DNA of 64,000 nt, from assembly GCA_016194635.1 (NCBI GenBank), contig JACQBC010000033.1, positions 62,001-126,000 of the forward strand, given 5' to 3'. The notes below the pieces were generated by a model. That model searched no databases. It was not told the origin of the DNA and saw only the letters and a list, made by a program, of their open reading frames with translations. The stretch is from Gammaproteobacteria bacterium (GTDB taxonomy: Bacteria > Pseudomonadota > Gammaproteobacteria > UBA6429 > Thiohalophilaceae). Below, piece after piece: positions 53,504-61,927 of the stretch (position 1 is the stretch's first letter; each line of letters begins with the position of its first letter). Made by a program: the position numbers and the translations under genes.

Positions 53504-55189
53504 TCAATCGCCGCCGCCATTACCGCTTGATAAGTAGGTTGCAATGGCCTGCTTCTGGCCAGGCGTGAGAGAGATTGAATTCATTAACGGCACTCCGTTA
53601 ATAGCACTGGTAATTGAGCTGGTACTTACACCTCTCACACTTTCATAAGTGCCGCCTCGACCACCCACACCGTGGCAAGATGAGCAATAGCTGTTGTAGA
53701 GGCCCTCGCCCGTCGTTGGTACTGGCGTAATACTTCCCAATGCCGTGGCTATCGCCTGGATCTGGGTTGCCGTTAATCCACTGAGTGATCCCATCACGCC
53801 ACCTGCGTTGCCCGCGATGGCCGTCTGAATCTGCGCCGCCGTGCGATTCAGTTTGGTGCTGGTCGCCAATGCTCCATGACAACTCTGGCAATTGTTGGCA
53901 TACAGCGTCGCACCATCGGTAGCGGGTGGTGGCGGTGTAGTACTGACTAGCGCATCGGCAATCGCTTGTACTTGTGTGGGTGTTAAACCATTAAGCGTAC
54001 CCATAACGCCACCGGCATTGGTATTAATTGCCGTCTGGATCTGCGTGATGGTGCGGTTCAGTTTGGTGCTGGTTGCCAGTGCTCCATGACAACTCCGGCA
54101 ATAAGTGGCATACAAGGCAGCACCGTCTGTTGGCGGCGGCGGTGGTGTTGCACTGATAACGACAATGGTACTGGCTACGCCGGTAATATTTTTGGCGTCC
54201 TGTACAGCAAGCGTGACGGTGTACGACGAACCCGATGCAAAGGTATGGCTGATGATAGGAGTGGCCGCGGCCACTACCGGAGAGCCATCACCGAAATCCC
54301 AGACGTACCGAACAATGGCTTCAACGTGGGTTGAAAGTGAGCCGTCAAAATTCACCGGCTGGCCAGCCGTGCCGGTGTACGAAGCACCGGGATCAGCAAC
54401 CGGTATCATCACACCGCCCACCGTAATATCTTTGAAAGTAGTGTGCGTGAGATTGTCGCTATCGGTAACCGTCAGGGTAACCGTATAGACACCTGCGGTG
54501 GCAAAGTTATTAATCGCATGCGCGCCACTTGCGGTTTTGCCGTTGTCAAAATTCCATGTATATTGGTTGATGATGCCATCGGGATCATAGGAAGCCGAAC
54601 CATCAAAGCTCACCGTCGCGCCGATCTGGGCAGTCATTGGCGCGTGAATCACTGCGGTGGGTGGTTGCGGAGCGGTGTTCGAGACAGTTACTGCAGTCGC
54701 AATGTTAGCAACACCATCTCCGGTAGTACTGCTATTCGCATTGGTTGAGAGGCCCGCGCTATATATAACATATGAACCCAGGGAGGCTGGGGATTGCCAG
54801 GAAAAATTCCAGGTGACAGTGCCATCAACCGCCGCCGTTGCCCGTGCGGTGTGGGTAAGCTCGCCGACCTGTAATTTGGTATTCGCAAGCGTACTGATCA
54901 GGGTACCCGAACTGGCGCTGATATTCAGGCCACCTGAATTCTGCTGCCCACCTGAAATTGTCAAAGTGTAGTTGTTGATGGTACCGGGTCGAACAACGGT
55001 TGGTCCACTCAGATTGATGGACGGCGCTACCCCACCCGAGTGGCAAGTCGCGCAGGTATTACCTGTATTGGTCGCTGGATTACCAGAATAACCAATGATA
55101 CCACCGCTATACCCGACTACCGGCTGGCTGCTAGCAAAGCCCAGTGTAAAGATGATGACGTTCGCAAGATTTCTTATGTTATTCTTCAT
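53504..55189 (-). CDS. PKD-domain protein with four haem-binding sites
   Basis: A protein of about 561 aa with a signal peptide. An N-terminal domain (about 20-170) of the choice-of-anchor V type carries one CATCH near residue 46. Two PKD domains follow (VSFDGSASYDPDGIINQYTWNFDNG and VNFDGSLSTHVEAIVRYVWDFGDG). The C-terminal third has three cytochrome c units with CRSCH, CQSCH and CSSCH. The first two units are near-identical 73-aa tandem repeats (GALATSTKLNRT...GVMG.L.GLT). PKD domains are usual in extracellular proteins, so this may be the surface component that replaces MtrC or OmcA. Confidence 0.88.
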   Translation of the reverse strand: MKNNIRNLANVIIFTLGFASSQPVVGYSGGIIGYSGNPATNTGNTCATCHSGGVAPSINLSGPTVVRPGTINNYTLTISGGQQNSGGLNISASSGTLISTLANTKLQVGELTHTARATAAVDGTVTWNFSWQSPASLGSYVIYSAGLSTNANSSTTGDGVANIATAVTVSNTAPQPPTAVIHAPMTAQIGATVSFDGSASYDPDGIINQYTWNFDNGKTASGAHAINNFATAGVYTVTLTVTDSDNLTHTTFKDITVGGVMIPVADPGASYTGTAGQPVNFDGSLSTHVEAIVRYVWDFGDGSPVVAAATPIISHTFASGSSYTVTLAVQDAKNITGVASTIVVISATPPPPPTDGAALYATYCRSCHGALATSTKLNRTITQIQTAINTNAGGVMGTLNGLTPTQVQAIADALVSTTPPPPATDGATLYANNCQSCHGALATSTKLNRTAAQIQTAIAGNAGGVMGSLSGLTATQIQAIATALGSITPVPTTGEGLYNSYCSSCHGVGGRGGTYESVRGVSTSSITSAINGVPLMNSISLTPGQKQAIATYLSSGNGGGD

Positions 55190-55311
55190 AACACCCACCC
55201 TATCGTTATTCTGTCATCGAGGTACTACCAGACGCTGCTATCGCATGGTTGCCATGACTTCAACCGATCTTATCTTCGCTTTCTTTTTACACGCATTTCA
55301 CCCAGGATTAA

Positions 55312-55325
55312 ATGATCTAGATCAA
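55312..55325 (-). promoter_or_regulatory. FNR-type box upstream of the multihaem operon
   Basis: On the minus strand TTGATCTAGATCAT differs from the FNR consensus TTGAT-N4-ATCAA in one base. It lies 123 bases before the start of the PKD multihaem gene, first of the minus-strand cytochrome operon. The facing operon has a perfect box at 48412. Confidence 0.65.
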
Positions 55326-55457
55326 AGTAGTTTCCTACTCGCTACTCATACAGAACAACAGGTCAAATCAAACACCACTAGCTATTCAGCTATCTTAACT
55401 GGTGTTTTAGCCTGTACTTCCTCTATTCGACGCGCCTTTTCCTGATTTATACTAAGG

Positions 55458-56030
55458 TCACGGTGCATTTAGTGCATCCAAATGCGCTTTAATCTCCGCT
55501 ACAAACCTCTGGTACTGCCCCTCATTCATAAAATGCGCTAATTCCTTGCAGGCGCTGCTGGCGATATTGGTATGCATTTTGGCGTTACGGCTATCACCTT
55601 GTCTGGCACACCTGAGGGTTGCATAAATATGTTCCCATGTACTGTGCTCAAGTTTTTCTATAATTCCTGGATATAAACCAGCCCCATTACTTCTAGCTTT
55701 GAAATATGTTGATAGTTCTCCAATATTCTCTTTATTAATCACGTGCAAGTCAGTGACGGAGGGTTCCACGCTGGTTAGCGGGCGAGTAGTCGCATTGCTG
55801 GGCGGGGGGCGACGAATCATGGATAATTTAGGTTCGGCCCCGGCCTTATAAAGAAATTTATCGGCACATTTCAATAAAAATGGATTGATGTCTTGGCTAC
55901 AGGATTTTATGGCATGATAGGACTGTTTATGGTATCTATCCGTGCGAATATGTATCACACTCAGCACTAACCTTGCATAGAGTAGCTGCAATTCTCGAAT
56001 AAATGCGCTGTACCATAATATGGTTTTCAT
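55458..56030 (-). CDS. Hypothetical protein
   Basis: A 190-aa protein with a hydrophilic, helical composition and no signal peptide. Seven Cys or Cys-near-charged positions (SCSQD, LKCADKF, LRCARQ, SACKEL) are spread through it. I recognise no family. Its place just beyond the multihaem operon gives no clear clue. Confidence 0.5.
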   Translation of the reverse strand: MKTILWYSAFIRELQLLYARLVLSVIHIRTDRYHKQSYHAIKSCSQDINPFLLKCADKFLYKAGAEPKLSMIRRPPPSNATTRPLTSVEPSVTDLHVINKENIGELSTYFKARSNGAGLYPGIIEKLEHSTWEHIYATLRCARQGDSRNAKMHTNIASSACKELAHFMNEGQYQRFVAEIKAHLDALNAP

Positions 56031-56424
56031 CGTGGCTGGCTAACCCTGGAAGTCGGACCTACTCCTGGCCCTCCGAGTACTTATGCGGCATCTGAATAAA
56101 GCGCTTGGGCCAGTTTCGGCGTTGATAGCAACCTGCGCCTGCCTGTGTGTGTTTCCACAAGAAACCGGCAGTCTGCTGCGTCACTTAATCAATAATATAT
56201 TTACACCAAATTGACTCGTGCGTACTCCACAACCACGGTTATTCTTAAGTTTTGTTGATCTCACTCAATATCTTTTTAAATTCTATCTTGGACCTGCGAT
56301 CATCGCAGGACTATGAGTTGGACAATGCGGCATACGCGCTCTTTTTAGGACCTCTATAAAATCGGGGGTAGGGAGGGGTCACATTATGTTTTTTCCGCAA
56401 ATTCCAAATTGAACGCGCCATTTA
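56031..56424. other. 394-base gap with an FNR-like site
   Basis: No gene seen. A TTGATCTCACTCAA sequence at 56255-56268 matches 9 of 10 positions of the FNR consensus, but it is about 225 bases from the nearest downstream start and may be chance. A Gly-rich purine tract (GGGGGTAGGGAGGGG) lies near 56365. Confidence 0.4.
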
Positions 56425-57036
56425 TCAGCGCCCGGGTCGATTGAAACGCTTGCGCGCGCTTTCCACTTTGGCCCTGATCACGCAGTCCTCCACATGATCG
56501 TTGATCAGCCCCATCGCTTGCATGAAGGCATACACCGTGGTCGGTCCGACGAATTTCCAGCCCAGCTTTTTCAAATCCTTCGACAAGACCAGCGATGCCG
56601 CCGAGGTTGAGGCGGTCTGTGGTTTAGCACGTTGCTTGGTGTCGGGTTCGTAACGCCAGATGAAGCTTGCCAGCGAGCCTTCCTGTTTGACGAGTTTCTG
56701 CGCCTGTCGCGCATTGTTGATCACCGCCTCGATCTTGCCACGGTGGCGGACGATGCCTTCATCCTTGAGCAGACGCGCGAGGTCGCGTTGTGTAAAGCGC
56801 GCTACCCTGTCAAAATCAAAATCGTGGAAAGCGGCGCGGAAATTCTCGCGCTTGGCGAGGATGGTGCGCCAGCTCAATCCGGCTTGAAAACCCTCCAGAC
56901 ACAATTTCTCGAATAAACGATGATCGTCGCTAACCGGAAAGCCCCATTCGCTGTCGTGGTAGGCTAGAAACTGCGGCGCGGCCGCGCACCAGCGGCAACG
57001 TGATTTACCGTCGGGTCCCACTATGGTTGTGCTCAT
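56425..57036 (-). CDS. tag: DNA-3-methyladenine glycosylase I
   Basis: A protein of about 203 aa with the Tag family motifs RCRWCAAAPQFLAYHDSEWGFPVSDDHRLFEKLCLEGFQAGLSWRTILAKRENFRAAF, GIVRHRGKIEAVINNARQ and KKLGWKFVGPTTVYAFMQAMGLINDHVEDC. These hold the zinc-snap Cys and His and the base-recognising aromatic residues. It removes 3-methyladenine from alkylated DNA. The start ATG 57036 removes a long unrelated N-terminal extension. Confidence 0.96.
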   Translation of the reverse strand: MSTTIVGPDGKSRCRWCAAAPQFLAYHDSEWGFPVSDDHRLFEKLCLEGFQAGLSWRTILAKRENFRAAFHDFDFDRVARFTQRDLARLLKDEGIVRHRGKIEAVINNARQAQKLVKQEGSLASFIWRYEPDTKQRAKPQTASTSAASLVLSKDLKKLGWKFVGPTTVYAFMQAMGLINDHVEDCVIRAKVESARKRFNRPGR

Positions 57037-57079
57037 CTGTTTATTGTTCCTGTATTGAAAATAGGAGAGTGAAGCGGAC

Positions 57080-57367
57080 TCAGCCGAGCAAGAATTGCAG
57101 TTGTTTATCGGCTCTTGACGGCGTGATTTCAAGAATTTCCGCGTTGACCACATGTTCCGTTACAAATGGATCAGCGTTTACCCTATTTTGTAGCGCTGAC
57201 AGGGAGGTATTGTGTGCCACTATCCCACCGCCCAAATTAGGTTGAAGACCGCCAACCAGTAAAAACACACCGTCATCAAACCCGCGTTTGATCCATGCGT
57301 TGTGGCCTGCCATGTATTGGCTGGCTTGGGCTTTATTGTCAGAAAATTTAAGCAGTACGATAAACAT
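57080..57367 (-). CDS. YciI-family protein
   Basis: A 95-aa protein with the YCII fold: FIVLLKFSDNKAQASQYMAGHNAWIKRGFDDGVFLLVGGLQPNLGGGIVAHNTSLSALQNRVNADPFVTEHVVNAEILEITPSRAD. The His in GHNAW and Asp in DPF are the conserved pair of the family. Enzyme role is undefined. It lies in an operon-like run with tag. Confidence 0.9.
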   Translation of the reverse strand: MFIVLLKFSDNKAQASQYMAGHNAWIKRGFDDGVFLLVGGLQPNLGGGIVAHNTSLSALQNRVNADPFVTEHVVNAEILEITPSRADKQLQFLLG

Positions 57368-57444
57368 CGGGCGTGTTCTCCTAAATTAAATCTGAACGTG
57401 ATGGGCCGAGTACTCCGCTTACACGCACGCCAGGGTGAAACGCA

Positions 57445-58050
57445 CTAGCGCGTCCCGCGCGTGTTATGTGCCATGCGCGCGGTGTCTTTCGTGCAGGCTT
57501 CCAACCAGTCGTACAGCTGCTTCACTTCCCGCTGGATGAATTTCTCATCGTGAAAGGCATGGACCAGCGTGGCGATACCCTGGCTGCGGGCAAGAAGATG
57601 CATCGCCAGTGTGTCGGCATCGGCCTTGCGGCCGAGCAGCGTGAATTGTCTGCGCAACCAGGTTCTAAACAGCGTAAATAGCCTATTCGCCTCGGCTTGC
57701 GAGGCGTGATTCAGTTTGGCAAGCTCAGTGCATAACGTGCCCACCGGGCAGCCGTAGTGTTTTATTTTGGCCCGGTTCGCGATCAGCATATGGATAAAGC
57801 TGCGGATGCGATCCGCGGGCTGTTTGCCTTCGATTTCCCACTGCCGCAACATCTTGCTGGTATGCGCCAGACGCAGATTAATCACGGCCTCCAGGATTTC
57901 ATCCTTGGATTTGAAGTGGTGGTAAAAATTGCCGCGCGAGATTCGTACGGCCTGCGCGATATCCGCGAACGAGGTAGGCTCGAAACCTTGCCGATAGAAC
58001 AACTGATCGGCCGCTTCAACAATGTGATCGCGTGTGGTCTTATCGCTCAT
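57445..58050 (-). CDS. TetR-family regulator beside the old yellow enzyme
   Basis: A 201-aa protein with an N-terminal TetR helix-turn-helix (DHIVEAADQLFYRQGFEPTSFADIAQAVRISRGNFYHHFKSKDEILEAVI) and a helical ligand-binding domain containing HYGCPVGTLCTEL, where the Cys residues may sense electrophiles as in NemR. It overlaps the last 11 bases of the old yellow enzyme gene upstream, so both are made from one message, and probably represses them through the paired operators at 59181-59224. Confidence 0.9.
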   Translation of the reverse strand: MSDKTTRDHIVEAADQLFYRQGFEPTSFADIAQAVRISRGNFYHHFKSKDEILEAVINLRLAHTSKMLRQWEIEGKQPADRIRSFIHMLIANRAKIKHYGCPVGTLCTELAKLNHASQAEANRLFTLFRTWLRRQFTLLGRKADADTLAMHLLARSQGIATLVHAFHDEKFIQREVKQLYDWLEACTKDTARMAHNTRGTR

Positions 58051-59149
58051 GCAAAACACTTCCCGCGTAAGTTTCCTCAGCATGATAAAAGGGATAGTCG
58101 GTGTAACCTGCTTCGCTGCCGCCATAGAACGTGGATGGATCGGCCGCGTTTAACGGTAGGTTGTCCCGATAACGGCGCACTAAGTCCGGATTGGCCAAGA
58201 ACGGAATTCCGAAAGCAACCAGGTCCGCGGCGTCGCGGCGTAGCGTTGCTTGGGCGCGCACGAGATTATAGCCATTGTTCGCGACATACGGACCTGAAAA
58301 CTTCGAGCGCAAGCTACGATAATCCAGCGCATTGACCTTTGTCATCATGTCGCCTTCGAGCACATGCACATAGGCCAAGCCGCGCGGACTTAGCTGCTCG
58401 ACGAAATATTCAAAGTGCGCTTGTGGGTTAGAATCCGACATCGAATTAAAACTGTTCTCGGGGGTTAAACGCACGCCGACGCGCCGCGTCGGCCACACCT
58501 CGCACACCGCATCGAGGATTTCGACCAATAAAAGCATGCGGTTCTGCACGCTGCCGCCATACGCGTCGGTGCGGTGATTACTGCCGTCGCGCAGAAACTG
58601 GTCGATGATGTAGCCGTTGCCGCCGTGTACTTCCACACCGTCGAAGCCCGCGCGCTTGGCCATCTCAGCGCCGCGCTGGAATTGCGCCACGATACCTGGA
58701 ATTTCACTAGTCTCGAGTGCGCGCGGTGTCACGAAATCCTGCATGCCGGCATAGGTGACGGCCTGTCCCGCCGGCCGCAGCGCCGATGGACCCACAGGCG
58801 TAGTGTTGTTTGGCAACAAACTCGGGTGAGAAATCCGCCCACAGTACTGTAGCTGAACAAAGACATGGCCGCCGGCCGAGTGCACCGCATCGCTCACGCG
58901 GAGCCAGCTTGCCGCCTGGGCATCGTTATAAATTCCTGGAGTGAAGGGATAGCCCACGCCCTCGGGCGAGACCGGGGTGGACTCGGTAATAACCAAGCCG
59001 GCGCCAGCGCGTTGCTGATAGTAAATAACCATCATGGGTGACACGACGCCGTTTTTATCGGCGCGATTACGCGTCATCGGCGCCATGACCATGCGGTTGG
59101 CGAGTGTCAGGTTATCTAACTGAAACGGCTCAAACAAATCTGCAGACAC
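58040..59149 (-). CDS. Old yellow enzyme (NemA-like ene-reductase)
   Basis: A 369-aa FMN-dependent oxidoreductase with the OYE barrel signatures: LFEPFQLDNLTLANRMVMAPMTRNRA at the N-terminus, GHVFVQLQYCGRISH, AAEMAKRAGFDGVEVHGGNGYIIDQFLRDGSNHRTDAYGGSVQNR, and the final FYGGSEAGYTDYPF. It reduces activated alkenes, maleimides and nitro compounds with NADPH. It starts at GTG 59149. The promoter TTGACA-17-TACCAT (59234-59206) is overlapped by TetR operators, so it is probably induced by electrophiles. Confidence 0.95.
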   Translation of the reverse strand: MSADLFEPFQLDNLTLANRMVMAPMTRNRADKNGVVSPMMVIYYQQRAGAGLVITESTPVSPEGVGYPFTPGIYNDAQAASWLRVSDAVHSAGGHVFVQLQYCGRISHPSLLPNNTTPVGPSALRPAGQAVTYAGMQDFVTPRALETSEIPGIVAQFQRGAEMAKRAGFDGVEVHGGNGYIIDQFLRDGSNHRTDAYGGSVQNRMLLLVEILDAVCEVWPTRRVGVRLTPENSFNSMSDSNPQAHFEYFVEQLSPRGLAYVHVLEGDMMTKVNALDYRSLRSKFSGPYVANNGYNLVRAQATLRRDAADLVAFGIPFLANPDLVRRYRDNLPLNAADPSTFYGGSEAGYTDYPFYHAEETYAGSVLHER

Positions 59150-59496
59150 GATGATCTCCGGAGGTTAGCGCGGCAGTGATAGGACAAACGTCCTAACATG
59201 AGCGTATGGTAGGACGTTTGTCCTATTATGTCAAGGACCAAACGGGGTGCAAAAAAGATACTCCGTAGCAGATCATATGGAGACAACACTGAATCCCGCC
59301 GAAGCTTCACTGCGCAACATGAACGCCCTCTTCCACGGGAACGACTAGCAGCCGGCAGGTCATGTCATCCGGGCTCATGGCGGCCGTACTTTTTCATTTC
59401 ATTCGAACGGAAATTCTAGGTGTTCATCTAAATCCAGATGTCTTTAGCTCGCGGCGTTTTTGGCGTTCCGGCTGAATCTGAGGGCCATGTTTATTT
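59150..59496. other. Intergenic region with TetR operators and no gene
   Basis: Holds the operator and promoter of the old yellow enzyme gene (59181-59234). From about 59240 to 59496 there is no convincing gene; a 63-aa plus-strand frame at 59228-59419 is basic and low-complexity and is rejected. Confidence 0.5.
59181..59224 (-). promoter_or_regulatory. Paired TetR operators
   Basis: AGGACAAACGTCCTA (59181-59195) and TAGGACGTTTGTCCT (59210-59224) are perfect reverse complements of each other, 14 bases apart. Each is itself a dyad AGGAC-N4-GTCCT. One lies between the -35 (59234-59229) and -10 (59211-59206) of the old yellow enzyme promoter, the other just past the transcription start, as expected for repression by the downstream TetR protein. 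Confidence 0.85.
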
Positions 59497-59814
59497 TCAA
59501 GCGGGCATCCGTATTAACTCTGATACCTCAAGCGAACCGCCCATATCAAGAAACGGGCAAGTCTTTGCAATCGACAGCACCGCCTCCATGGAATCAGTTT
59601 TAATGATAGTGTACCCAGACATTGACGTTGCGCCTCCAGGGGTAACCGTAGCATCAGGGTTTACAGTGTGCGTATTCTTAAGCGGATTAGCTGGGCTCAC
59701 TGCGGAGTCACCTAATGTAGATAACCATTGTCTATATTTCACCATATGTTGTTTACCTTCTTCGGGGCTAGAGGGTTGATCACCGCCTAGATAAACAATT
59801 ATATATTGAGGCAT
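59497..59814 (-). CDS. YCII/DGPF-family protein
   Basis: A protein of about 105 aa with MPQYIIVYLGGDQPSSPEEGKQHMVKYRQWLSTLGDSAVSPANPLKNTH...GYTIIKTDSMEAVLSIAKTCPFLDMGGSLEVSEL. The fold matches the YCII/DGPF type with ACPFL-like ending. Proteins of this type are linked to ECF sigma factors, and one (60959) lies nearby. Function unknown. Confidence 0.85.
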   Translation of the reverse strand: MPQYIIVYLGGDQPSSPEEGKQHMVKYRQWLSTLGDSAVSPANPLKNTHTVNPDATVTPGGATSMSGYTIIKTDSMEAVLSIAKTCPFLDMGGSLEVSELIRMPA

Positions 59815-59964
59815 TTGCATTTATTCTTTTATGAAAATTAAATTTTAGGGTACGTTAAGAAATATAACGCTTGAGATCGGCCGCCAGGGAGAAAAGCACA
59901 TATTCTCGCGCTGCAAAGTCGCGACATCTTTGACTGTCAGCGGAAGCAATTTGTTATGTTTATT

Positions 59965-60420
59965 TTAACTTGGTACTCGTTGTCCTGTGTTGATCCAACC
60001 CTTGCTCTGGGTCTGCTTTGAATACCAGATTAAAAACACCGCGACCGCCAGTGGCATCAGAATAAACATTAATATCTCGACGGGGCCCAGCTTGATTGTC
60101 GAACCGGTCATGCCAAGGTAAGGAATCATATGCACGATCATGCCGAGCAACGACCCGATAAACAAATAGGTCGCAGTAGGCTTTCTAAGCAGTAGCAGAA
60201 AGCAGCCCAACGCGCCGCCGAAAACCGCGATCGCAAACGCTGCGGTGGCCCACACGGGTCGGCCCACGATGATTGCGCGCTGCGACTCGGGCATTGCAGC
60301 GAGTGCGTCTGCATTCATTTGCATGAAGAAATTTATGACGCCCATTGCATTCCAGATCAGAGCGATAACGCTGATTACCCAGAAACTCCAGTGAACCTTG
60401 CCAATAGTTTGATCGTTCAT
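59965..60420 (-). CDS. Four-helix membrane protein
   Basis: A 151-aa protein with four helices (SFWVISVIALIWNAMGVINFFM, VWATAAFAIAVFGGALGCFLLLL, ATYLFIGSLLGMIVHMIPYLGM, VEILMFILMPLAVAVFLIWY). It is a common neighbour of YCII and ECF sigma genes in proteobacteria and has no known activity. It is read between two YCII-type genes, probably within one operon. Confidence 0.8.
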   Translation of the reverse strand: MNDQTIGKVHWSFWVISVIALIWNAMGVINFFMQMNADALAAMPESQRAIIVGRPVWATAAFAIAVFGGALGCFLLLLRKPTATYLFIGSLLGMIVHMIPYLGMTGSTIKLGPVEILMFILMPLAVAVFLIWYSKQTQSKGWINTGQRVPS

Positions 60421-60480
60421 GGTATTCTCTCCTAATTGTCAACATTATTAGTCTTGATAAAAAGCGGCAGGCGTTCCGAA

Positions 60481-60849
60481 TCAACCTTGCTTTGTTTCCT
60501 CAAGTTCACGGATTTCAATAATTCCGCCTTCTTCAAGCTGAGGATTGTCGCGGCACAACTCGCTGGCTTGTTCGTAGTTACCCGCTTCGATAATGAAGAA
60601 GCCACCCAGCACGGCTTCGTCTTGCCGGTAGGCGCATTTCAAAACCTTCAACGCGCCGCCGGCAGCATTGAGAACCCGTCCGCCGGCAGGCGAAAGTTTT
60701 TCACCGCCGCGCATTTTTCCAGCGTTTGCCATCTTGTCGGCCCACGCCATGTACTTGCCAACGGTGGTAGCCACGGCGTCTGAATTTAGCGCGCGCATCT
60801 TTTTCTGAAGAGCTGCCGGATCGTGCATAAGAATGATGTACCTAGGCAT
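60481..60849 (-). CDS. DGPF/YCII-family protein linked to the sigma factor
   Basis: A 122-aa protein with the DGPF-type pattern: PRYIILMHDPAALQKKMRALNSDAVATTVGKYMAWADKMANAGKMRGGEKLSPAGGRVLNAAGG.....DEAVLGGFFIIEAGNYEQASELCRDNPQL. Such proteins accompany ECF sigma factors of the ECF42 type. It is 109 bases from the sigma gene and on the same strand. Confidence 0.88.
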   Translation of the reverse strand: MPRYIILMHDPAALQKKMRALNSDAVATTVGKYMAWADKMANAGKMRGGEKLSPAGGRVLNAAGGALKVLKCAYRQDEAVLGGFFIIEAGNYEQASELCRDNPQLEEGGIIEIRELEETKQG

Positions 60850-60958
60850 TTCAAAACTCCTTTGGTGGGTGCCGCATTGGTTGCGGCGCTGTAAAGTCTG
60901 TTAGGGACCTTTACTGCTTAGACGAATCCGCCGCCAACAAGGTGCCAAGTGCTTATAT

Positions 60959-61873
60959 TTACTCATTTTTCTGCCCGTCCGGCGAAGAACTTCCGGGGCC
61001 ACAGCTGGTGCTGGTCGGGATGTCATCCACGGACACGTCGGTTTCAACACCGGCCTCGACGTCGTCCACGGAGCGCAGAATTTTGTCATGCAGCCGCGTC
61101 GAAACACCCTCGCCCAGCGGCGCTTGCCGTACGATAGTCATCCGTTGCTGCCACTTTTCCTCGCGCGGGGCGCTCTGAGCACCCAGCACACCGCGCGGCT
61201 CCGGGCCACGTCGTTGCGGGGACGCGCCCTGGCGGAGCGCTTCGCATTGATAACAAACTCCCTGCTTGCCCACCAACGCGCAGAGCCGGTCGTAGCGATC
61301 CATCATCGTTGTGCGGGCCTCGCTCACACGGTGACGGAGGACCGAACGGGTGATGCCAAGCTGTTTGGCCGCCTCATCATTCGTCAATTCGTAGACCTCG
61401 CGCAACACGAGCGCGGCTTGGAGTTCCGGGGGCAGCGAGCGGCTAACACAACTGAAGCAACAGGCGATGTGTTCATTCACATCAAAGGTGAAATCCGGAC
61501 TGGCGACGATGCTCATGACCTCGGCCGCAGCACCTGTTCTTTCGCATTCCTGCTGTGCATAAATCAGCGCGCCCGCGCGGTAGCGTTTTTCTCCGCGCAA
61601 AAAATCGATCGCCTGCCGCATCGCAATCGTTTGCAGCCAGGTTGCAAAGCGTGCTTCACCGCGAAATGCCTGCAGCGATTCCCAGGCTTTGACCAGGGTA
61701 TCCTGCAGTACATCGGCCACATCGTCCGGGTGGCCGATCATGCGGCGCAACACGGCGCGAATGCGCGGCGCACATTCCCCGACGAGTTTCTCAAATGCGC
61801 TGCGGTTGCCGTTCTGGGCGTCAGCAATGAAGGATGTCTCCCGAATCCGACGCTCATCTGGGGTTGAACTCAT
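60959..61873 (-). CDS. ECF RNA polymerase sigma factor with long C-terminal tail
   Basis: A 304-aa protein. Region 2 (AFEKLVGECAPRIRAVLRRMIGHPDDVADVLQDTLVKAWESLQAFRGEARFATWLQTIAMRQAIDFLR) and region 4 (LPPELQAALVLREVYELTNDEAAKQLGITRSVLRHRVSEARTTMMDRYDRLCALV) are separated by an insert. A Cys pair follows (VCYQCEALRQG) and then about 85 polar residues. The length and DGPF neighbours fit an ECF42-like group, but the usual TPR tail is not seen. No anti-sigma gene is present. Confidence 0.87.
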   Translation of the reverse strand: MSSTPDERRIRETSFIADAQNGNRSAFEKLVGECAPRIRAVLRRMIGHPDDVADVLQDTLVKAWESLQAFRGEARFATWLQTIAMRQAIDFLRGEKRYRAGALIYAQQECERTGAAAEVMSIVASPDFTFDVNEHIACCFSCVSRSLPPELQAALVLREVYELTNDEAAKQLGITRSVLRHRVSEARTTMMDRYDRLCALVGKQGVCYQCEALRQGASPQRRGPEPRGVLGAQSAPREEKWQQRMTIVRQAPLGEGVSTRLHDKILRSVDDVEAGVETDVSVDDIPTSTSCGPGSSSPDGQKNE

Positions 61874-61927
61874 TGCTGTCTCCTTGTTGAAGCCAATACA
61901 CGATCCAGGTTTGTACTGGTGGCGTCA

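Noticed and set aside
56255-56268. Third FNR-type site
   Set aside because: Nine of ten positions match, but it is far from any start and one such site is expected by chance in this length; kept only as a note.
61088-61867. 259-aa plus-strand frame opposite the sigma factor
   Set aside because: Antisense of a clear ECF sigma factor; no domain pattern.
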